From positions 1 through 5,482 of the forward strand of contig JAUWVG010000200.1 of the NCBI GenBank assembly GCA_030617525.1: 5,482 nt of DNA, written 5' to 3'. A model generated the notes under the pieces. The model ran no database searches and had not been told where the DNA came from. It saw only the letters and a list, made by a program, of their open reading frames with translations. The DNA is from Candidatus Aminicenantota bacterium (GTDB lineage Bacteria; Acidobacteriota; Aminicenantia; Aminicenantales; Aminicenantaceae). The translations under genes were made by a program, and so were the position numbers. Below, one piece after another: positions 1 through 3,606 of this stretch (the stretch's first letter is position 1; each line of letters opens with the position of its first letter).

Positions 1-1
1 C

Positions 2-220
2 GTCAAATTGATTCTAATATCTAATATTATCGCCTGGCCGCTGACCTATTTTCTCCTCAAACAGTTTCTTCAGTGGGGCTGGGCCTATACGACCGATATC
101 ACTCTGACAAGTTTTCTCTTCGCTTCTGGTCTCTCTTTAACAACAGCCATTTTCTCTGTGATCTTTCAATCCGTAAAAGTCGCTCAAGCCAATCCCGTGC
201 AGGCGCTCAAGTATGAGTAA
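2..220 (+). CDS. FtsX/MacB-like ABC transporter permease, C-terminal end (partial)
   Basis: Only the last 72 residues are present; the reading frame is open to the left edge (frame beginning at base 2), so the gene starts outside the window. Two hydrophobic segments are visible, about residues 4-22 (ILISNIIAWPLTYFLLKQF) and 35-57 (TSFLFASGLSLTTAIFSVIFQ). They correspond to the last two membrane helices of FtsX-domain permeases. The ending, KVAQANPVQALKYE, fits the A-x-x-NPV-x-(S/A)-L-(R/K)-YE signature at the very C-terminus of MacB-type permeases. Such permeases do not translocate substrate through the membrane; they work with an ATPase as mechanotransmission complexes in lipoprotein, peptide or drug export. 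The substrate cannot be told from this fragment. The TTG at base 8 is internal and not a start. No U-tract terminator follows the stop codon. Confidence 0.85.
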   Translation, partial: VKLILISNIIAWPLTYFLLKQFLQWGWAYTTDITLTSFLFASGLSLTTAIFSVIFQSVKVAQANPVQALKYE

Positions 221-287
221 ACAACATAAAGAAGCATCTTCATATCCAAGTTAAAAGAATGAGTTCCGTGAAGTGATAAGAAATCAC

Positions 288-318
288 GCGTAGTTTTCCC
301 CAGCGAGGAAAACTCGCT
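288..318. repeat. REP-like hairpin with two competing folds
   Basis: AGTTTTCC (292-299) pairs with GGAAAACT (307-314) around a 7-base loop. With T291 bulged, GCG (288-290) pairs with CGC (315-317), giving 11 base pairs. The same bases can instead form AGCGAG (302-307) with CTCGCT (313-318) around a GAAAA loop, which excludes the first fold. The tetranucleotide GTAG (290-293) sits at the foot of the TTTTCC stem, recalling the GTAG/GGAG foot of REP elements. No T-run follows on the plus strand, so a simple intrinsic terminator is unlikely. The fold is seen directly; the REP relation is inference. Confidence 0.5.
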
Positions 319-341
319 CGATTCCGTTCATTGCTCTCATC

Positions 342-420
342 GGGGTCAGGCTTCGTTAAGCATCAAGGTCTCAATCGGACATTCTATCACTGCGCAGTCT
401 GCCTAATGAAGCCTGACCCC
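342..420. repeat. 79-bp inverted-repeat element with GGGGTCAGGCTTC ends
   Basis: Bases 342-362 and 400-420 are inverted copies of each other over 21 positions with two differences: G355 opposite T407, and A359 opposite C403. The outer 13 bases (GGGGTCAGGCTTC and its complement) match perfectly. The 37-base centre (363-399) ends with the self-complementary CTGCGCAG (390-397). Ends beginning GGGGTCAG are commonly seen next to REP-associated tyrosine transposase (Y1/IS200-like) genes in environmental bacteria. No transposase gene is present here, so this would be a non-autonomous copy or the remains of one. The inverted repeat is certain; the link to such transposases is from memory of similar loci. 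Confidence 0.7.
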
Positions 421-515
421 AAAATTTACCGTCCTCCATACGGATTTCTCTATCATCTTCCCAGAACTCTGAATGGATCACGGAAATAGGGATGCTTGCC
501 ATGTGCTTTGTTTTG

Positions 516-544
516 TTGAATTTTTTCTATGGTTGATTTATCAT
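516..544 (+). promoter_or_regulatory. Sigma-70-type promoter candidate for the DsbD-N-like gene
   Basis: A -35-like TTGAAT (516-521) and a -10-like TATCAT (539-544, one mismatch to TATAAT) are separated by exactly 17 bases. Transcription would begin near base 551, leaving a leader of about 53 bases before the TTG start at 604. A start at the ATG at 529 would lie upstream of this transcript, which argues for a later start codon. This is a motif reading only. Confidence 0.4.
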
Positions 545-594
545 ATTTTTGTGAAATTCATGAAAATGTTTGCGCGGTGTCCATCATGGGATGT

Positions 595-598
595 GAGG
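595..598 (+). promoter_or_regulatory. Ribosome binding site deciding a TTG start
   Basis: GAGG (595-598, in TGTGAGG) lies five bases before TTG at 604. The in-frame ATGs at 529 and 586 have no comparable Shine-Dalgarno sequence close upstream, and only the TTG start puts a clean MRK-plus-hydrophobic signal peptide at the N-terminus. Confidence 0.5.
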
Positions 599-603
599 AT
601 GAT

Positions 604-1062
604 TTGAGAAAACTAGCAGTGGTGGCCGTTCTTTTTGTATTTATGATTTGTTCTTATCTTTGGAGTCAGGAAGAAGATCTTATCAAGATTGATGCAACGA
701 TTAGTCCCAGACGCCTTTCAAAGGGAAATGAAGGGAAAGTCGTTCTTAAGTTCCGCGTAAAAGAAGGCATCACTATAAATCCGCAGCCTTCCTTTACAAT
801 AGAGCTGAGTTCGTCAGAGGAACTTGTTTTTTCCAAGAATTTTTTTACAGCATCCGACTTTGAAATTGAAATATTGGAAGAGGAAGGAAAGGAATATCTG
901 GTTTTTACTAATCAGATTGAGATCCCTTTTTCTGTCAGTGATGAAGCCGTGAAGGGGATGCATGCCCTTGAAGGAACGGTCAAATATTTTGCTTTTTCCA
1001 AAGCTGAAAATTGGTGTTTGAAAACAACATCTTTGTTTACTGCCTCATTCTATACCCGCTAA
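604..1062 (+). CDS. Small exported protein resembling the DsbD N-terminal domain
   Basis: From the TTG start the protein is 152 residues. Residues 1-21 form a typical signal peptide (MRKLAVVAVLFVFMICSYLWS), with cleavage likely just before or after S21-Q22, so the protein should act in the periplasm. The rest resembles the beta-sandwich N-terminal domain of DsbD: a strand-rich body, a 'KEGITINP' segment (residues 53-60) at the place of the GxHIN-type motif, and a closing 'ALEGTVKYFAFS...WC' block (121-138). In this family the closing block usually reads V-x-Y-x-x-C-...-C and carries a redox cysteine pair. Here only C138 remains, and F131 occupies the position where I expect the first cysteine. 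The DsbD membrane and thioredoxin domains are absent, and the protein ends 14 residues after C138. A longer frame reaches back to an ATG at 529, but promoter and Shine-Dalgarno positions favour 604. Downstream lies only repeat DNA, so it is probably transcribed alone. The role could be thiol transfer, protein binding, or none if decaying. Confidence 0.65.
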   Translation: MRKLAVVAVLFVFMICSYLWSQEEDLIKIDATISPRRLSKGNEGKVVLKFRVKEGITINPQPSFTIELSSSEELVFSKNFFTASDFEIEILEEEGKEYLVFTNQIEIPFSVSDEAVKGMHALEGTVKYFAFSKAENWCLKTTSLFTASFYTR

Positions 1063-1084
1063 GTATTCATAAAAAATGCCGACT

Positions 1085-1160
1085 CCTGTCATTGCGAGAA
1101 GCAAAGCGACGTGGCAATCTCATTTGTAGAGATCGCTTCGCTGTGCTCGCGATGACAAGG
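1085..1160. repeat. Dispersed palindromic repeat (TCATTGCGAG type), copy 1
   Basis: The ends TGTCATTGCGAG (1087-1098) and CTCGCGATGACA (1146-1157) are inverted copies with one mismatch, T1093 opposite G1151. Inside, AAGCGA (1104-1109) pairs with TCGCTT (1133-1138), and ATCTC (1117-1121) with GAGAT (1129-1133) as an alternative apical stem. The sequence closely matches the well-known dispersed palindrome of the form TGTCATTGCGAG ... GAAGCGACGTGGCAATCTC, found between genes in many unrelated bacteria. The element starts 23 bases after the DsbD-N-like stop codon. Confidence 0.8.
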
Positions 1161-1197
1161 TCAGGTCACCACACTCTCTGCGATCGTTTGTTACGAG

Positions 1198-1285
1198 GAG
1201 CAAAGGAGATTCCTTCGCTTTGCTCGGAACAGGCTTGGCAATCTCATGGGCCGATGCCTCGCATCTGTAGCAACCTCGGCCCGTG
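1198..1285. repeat. Dispersed palindromic repeat, rearranged second copy
   Basis: Bases 1206-1225 match copy 1's right arm (1129-1148) at 17 of 20 positions, and TGGCAATCTCAT (1236-1247) is an exact copy of 1112-1123. The two blocks occur in the opposite order to copy 1, as if this were a fused or permuted unit. Two stems are visible: GAGCAAAG (1198-1205) with CTTTGCTC (1218-1225), and GGGCCGA (1248-1254) with TCGGCCC (1276-1282). The second extends to ten pairs with C1245-G1285, A1246-T1284 and a T-G wobble. This GC-rich stem lies 12 bases beyond the SDR stop codon and could help end or protect its transcript, although no T-run follows. Confidence 0.65.
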
Positions 1286-1296
1286 AATAGTTTCCT

Positions 1297-2271
1297 CTAG
1301 AGCCAGTCGTTATTTTTGTACCAATCTATTGTTTCTTGTATGGCATCTTCAAATGATAGGAGTGGAGTAAATCCAAGTTTTTCCTGGGCCGCCTCTGTAT
1401 TGACAATCCAGGCAGATTGTTTCATTTCAAAATACTTTTCTCGACTGAGGATGCTGGGATTGTTGCTGATTTTTCCTAAAAATTCAGCAATGAGATATAC
1501 CGGGTACAGGGTGCAGAGAGGTAGTTTTATTTTCCTGAGATTTACGTCCAGAGCTTTTCCGGCAGCCAGTCCCAATTCGTCCCAACTGCGGGGAACTGGA
1601 TCAGCCACGTGGAATATTTCTCCACTTTTTAAAGATCCCTTTATTGAGAGGTCAAAGGATTTGACCAGATCTTTCACATAACACAAACTGATGAGTCTCT
1701 TTCCTTTTCCTAAAGAAGGAAGGATTCCTTTTTTGATGAACCTAAAATAGGGGAGAAGAACAGGATCTTTTGGTCCAAATATAGTGGGAGCCCTTAATAT
1801 GGTAAGAGGAATATGTCCCTTAAATCTGAGGGCTTCATTCTCAGATTCAAGTTTACTTTTTCCATAGTGTGTGATTGGAGCTGAAGGGCTATTCTCCCTG
1901 ATCTGTTGGCCGTCGAAACTGGGCCCGCAGACGGCCTGGCTGCTTAAGAGAACCAGCCTCTTCAAGTTTATTTTTTGGGACCGCAATGCCTGTAAAAGAC
2001 TTGCTGTCCCATGTTGGTTTACTGTATAATAATGAGCTGATTTGTTAGCTTTTGTGATACCAGCAATATGGAAAACAAAATCGATATCATTGGGAAGTGG
2101 AGGAATAGAAAATAAGTCTCCTTCAAGAATATGGATATCAAGGCTCTCCAGCCATTTCAGGTTTTTTCTGTTCCGGACTAGCGCATAAATGTCGGTGTTT
2201 TTCTGGTCAAGAAAATACTCGATCAAATGGCTTCCGATGAATCCTGTTCCTCCAGTGATGAAGATCTTCAT
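1297..2271 (-). CDS. Extended short-chain dehydrogenase/epimerase; possible ketosphinganine reductase
   Basis: A 324-residue NAD(P)-dependent extended SDR. The Rossmann nucleotide motif is G7-G-T-G10-F-I-G13 near the N-terminus. G51-D52-L53 marks the adenine-side acidic residue, H68-I-A-G71 stands for the NNAG-type motif, S110/S111 supplies the catalytic serine, and Y136-G-K-S-K140 is the YxxxK catalytic pair. R160-APTIFGP is the usual substrate-domain entry. A hydrophobic stretch at about 250-266 (LPLCTLYPVYLIAEFLG) suggests membrane contact. The end (W288-IVNTEAA...LGFTPLLSFEDAIQETIDWY) is typical of the family's closing pattern. Length is normal and no catalytic residue is missing. Family membership does not fix the substrate: nucleotide-sugar epimerases, 3-beta-hydroxysteroid-type dehydrogenases and the Caulobacter ketosphinganine reductase CerR all look similar. 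Divergence from an SPT-like gene makes a ketosphinganine-reducing role the most interesting option; a sugar epimerase remains possible. No Shine-Dalgarno precedes the ATG, and the promoter seems to abut it. Confidence 0.9.
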   Translation of the reverse strand: MKIFITGGTGFIGSHLIEYFLDQKNTDIYALVRNRKNLKWLESLDIHILEGDLFSIPPLPNDIDFVFHIAGITKANKSAHYYTVNQHGTASLLQALRSQKINLKRLVLLSSQAVCGPSFDGQQIRENSPSAPITHYGKSKLESENEALRFKGHIPLTILRAPTIFGPKDPVLLPYFRFIKKGILPSLGKGKRLISLCYVKDLVKSFDLSIKGSLKSGEIFHVADPVPRSWDELGLAAGKALDVNLRKIKLPLCTLYPVYLIAEFLGKISNNPSILSREKYFEMKQSAWIVNTEAAQEKLGFTPLLSFEDAIQETIDWYKNNDWL

Positions 2272-2278
2272 TGATCAA

Positions 2279-2307
2279 ATTGTATGGAATTCAGCGATTT
2301 TGGTCAA
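2279..2307 (-). promoter_or_regulatory. Near-consensus promoter of the SDR gene, apparently leaderless
   Basis: Read on the minus strand, TTGACC (2307-2302, five of six matches to TTGACA) is followed after exactly 17 bases by TACAAT (2284-2279, five of six matches to TATAAT). The predicted first transcribed base is A at 2272 or the A of the start codon at 2271. The mRNA would therefore have no leader, consistent with the missing Shine-Dalgarno. A near-repeat pair TTGATCAAAT (2271-2280) and TTGGTCAAAT (2300-2309) overlaps the start site and the -35 hexamer. Confidence 0.6.
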
Positions 2308-2344
2308 ATAGCAATAGAACATAAAAGAAATAAATGATTTTTTT

Positions 2345-2353
2345 TGCTAGAAT
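2345..2353 (+). promoter_or_regulatory. Extended -10 promoter candidate for the SPT-like gene
   Basis: TGCTAGAAT is a TGn extended -10 with one mismatch in the hexamer (TAGAAT, 2348-2353). It is preceded by a T-run (2338-2345) and an AT-rich region. No convincing -35 lies 17 bases upstream, which an extended -10 can tolerate. Transcription would begin near 2360, about 29 bases before the GTG start. Confidence 0.4.
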
Positions 2354-2378
2354 GAAAATAAGAACCAAATCTCTTTAT

Positions 2379-2383
2379 GGAGG
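2379..2383 (+). promoter_or_regulatory. Ribosome binding site deciding the GTG start of spt
   Basis: GGAGG, a strong Shine-Dalgarno, ends five bases before the GTG at 2389. It overlaps the in-frame ATG at 2377, which itself has no Shine-Dalgarno. The GTG start gives the N-terminus MGLFDKC, which resembles the MGLL-type start of Bacteroides SPT as I recall it. Confidence 0.7.
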
Positions 2384-2388
2384 TCATA

Positions 2389-3573
2389 GTGGGCCTTTTT
2401 GACAAGTGTTTTAATTTTACTCGTGCAGAAGAGGCCATGCAGATTGGGATGTACCCGTACTTTTCACCTATTCAAAAGGTGAGAGGAAATACAGTAAGAG
2501 TTGACGGTAAGAAGATGATCATGGTGGGATCGAATAATTATCTGGGACTGCTTGACTATCCAAGAGTACAGAGGGCAGCGAGAAAAGCAGTAACGAGATA
2601 CGGCGTGGCGACATGCGGATCACGGTTTTTAAACGGAACTCTGGATATTCATGTTGAACTGGAAAAGAGGCTTGCAAAATTTTTAGGGAAAGAAGAAGCC
2701 CTGGTCTTCAGTACGGGATTCCAAACGAATTTGGGGATTATCTCGACTTTAGCCGGCAAGGGTGATGCTATTTTTGCTGACCGAGGTGACCATGCGAGTA
2801 TTGTAGACGCCTGCCGGCTTTCCTTCGCGACCGTCTATAAGTTCAAGCACAATGATATGAATGATCTTGAACGATTGATTGTTTCAGAAGAAAAAGAGGC
2901 CGGGAAGCTGATTGTTATTGATGGAGTCTTCAGTATGGAGGGGGATCTATCGAATCTTCCTGGAATTATAAAAATCGCCAAAAAATATGATGCCAAGATT
3001 TTGGTTGACGATGCGCACGGCGTTGGTGTCATGGGAAAAAACGGCAGAGGGACGGCTGAGCATTTTGGCCTTGAACATGAGATTGATATTGTGATGGGAA
3101 CATTCAGCAAGTCTTTTGCTTCCTTGGGAGGGTATGTTGCAGGTGAGAAGAAAGTCATTCAATACATAAAACATCATGCTCGGTCATTGATTTTTTCTGC
3201 CAGCATGACTCCATCCTCAGTGGCAACAGTCCTGGCCACGCTTGAAGTCATAGAAACTGAACCTGAACGCAGGGAAAAGTTGTGGGCCATAACGAAAAAA
3301 ATGAAATCAGGATTTGAAGACATGGGCTACGATACAGGGCCAACAGAAACTCCTATCATTCCTGTTATTGTAGGCAATGACGAATTGACGTTTATGCTGT
3401 GGAAGATGCTCAGGAACGATGGAATCTTCACCAATCCTGTCATATATCCGGCTGTTCCCAAAGACCAAACCCTTATTCGAACGAGTTATTCTGCGTCCCA
3501 CACTGAAATCGAGTTGAATAAAGTACTTTTTTCCTTTGAGAAAAACGGTAAAAAATTAGGACTTTTGAAGTAA
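2389..3573 (+). CDS. spt: Probable serine palmitoyltransferase (PLP-dependent 2-oxoamine synthase)
   Basis: A 394-residue member of the alpha-oxoamine synthase family, a PLP enzyme joining an amino acid to an acyl thioester with loss of CO2. Numbered from the GTG, the PLP lysine is K241 in GTFSKS, H135 (DHAS) should stack on the cofactor, and D207 and H210 lie in VDDAH. R364 (LIRTS) fits the carboxylate-binding arginine of bacterial SPT. The blocks CGSRFLNGTLDIHVELE, FSTGFQTNLGIISTLAGKGD and IDGVFSMEGDLSNLP read much more like Sphingomonas and Bacteroides SPT than BioF or Kbl, whose equivalent blocks differ (for example GVRFICGT in Kbl). No biotin or threonine-degradation gene is nearby. The expected reaction is L-serine plus palmitoyl-CoA or acyl-ACP giving 3-ketosphinganine, the first step of sphingolipid synthesis, in the cytoplasm. 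The enzyme looks complete. It diverges from an SDR that could reduce its product, and an exported S55-like gene follows 33 bp later with no terminator between. Other amino-acid or acyl substrates within the family cannot be excluded. Confidence 0.8.
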   Translation: MGLFDKCFNFTRAEEAMQIGMYPYFSPIQKVRGNTVRVDGKKMIMVGSNNYLGLLDYPRVQRAARKAVTRYGVATCGSRFLNGTLDIHVELEKRLAKFLGKEEALVFSTGFQTNLGIISTLAGKGDAIFADRGDHASIVDACRLSFATVYKFKHNDMNDLERLIVSEEKEAGKLIVIDGVFSMEGDLSNLPGIIKIAKKYDAKILVDDAHGVGVMGKNGRGTAEHFGLEHEIDIVMGTFSKSFASLGGYVAGEKKVIQYIKHHARSLIFSASMTPSSVATVLATLEVIETEPERREKLWAITKKMKSGFEDMGYDTGPTETPIIPVIVGNDELTFMLWKMLRNDGIFTNPVIYPAVPKDQTLIRTSYSASHTEIELNKVLFSFEKNGKKLGLLK

Positions 3574-3585
3574 TTGAAACAAATT

Positions 3586-3591
3586 TATAAT
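3586..3591 (+). promoter_or_regulatory. Perfect TATAAT -10 hexamer before the S55-like gene
   Basis: An exact TATAAT lies in the 33-bp gap after spt. The best upstream hexamers are TTTTGA (3563-3568, 17-base spacing, poor) and TTGAAG (3565-3570, 15-base spacing, four matches); both overlap the end of spt. If used, transcription would begin near 3598, nine bases before the ATG. In AT-rich DNA a single hexamer is weak evidence, so this is only a possible internal promoter in an otherwise operon-like arrangement. Confidence 0.3.
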
Positions 3592-3606
3592 CTTCGAGTT
3601 TAATAA

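Larger units (their letters stand above)
221..603. other. Non-coding interval with inverted repeats and a promoter
   Basis: This 383-bp stretch separates the permease from the DsbD-N-like gene. No protein of recognisable family could be read in it. It contains a compact hairpin region (288-318), a 79-bp inverted-repeat element (342-420), a short stem CCGT/ACGG (429-432 with 440-443), and a promoter candidate near its right end (516-544). A smaller stem, GTGAT/ATCAC (273-277 with 283-287), sits just left of the first hairpin. Bases 444-515 show nothing I can name. The overall picture is a landing site for small dispersed palindromic elements. Confidence 0.6.

Noticed and set aside
231..241. 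GAAG-CAT-CTTC just after the permease stop as a terminator.
   Set aside because: A four-pair stem with a three-base loop and no T-run is too weak.
221..420. CRISPR array or phage attachment site in the repeat-rich gap.
   Set aside because: There are no regularly spaced direct repeats, only single inverted-repeat units, and no integrase or tRNA end is nearby.
1011..1286. A 91-codon plus-strand open frame downstream of the DsbD-N-like gene.
   Set aside because: It overlaps the end of the real gene in another frame and then runs through palindromic repeats. The translation is Arg/Cys-rich without family resemblance, as is usual for frames across such repeats.
2835..3177. Minus-strand open frames inside the SPT-like gene.
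   Set aside because: They are antisense to a strongly conserved enzyme core including the PLP lysine region and lack a promoter or ribosome binding site; they are coding shadows.
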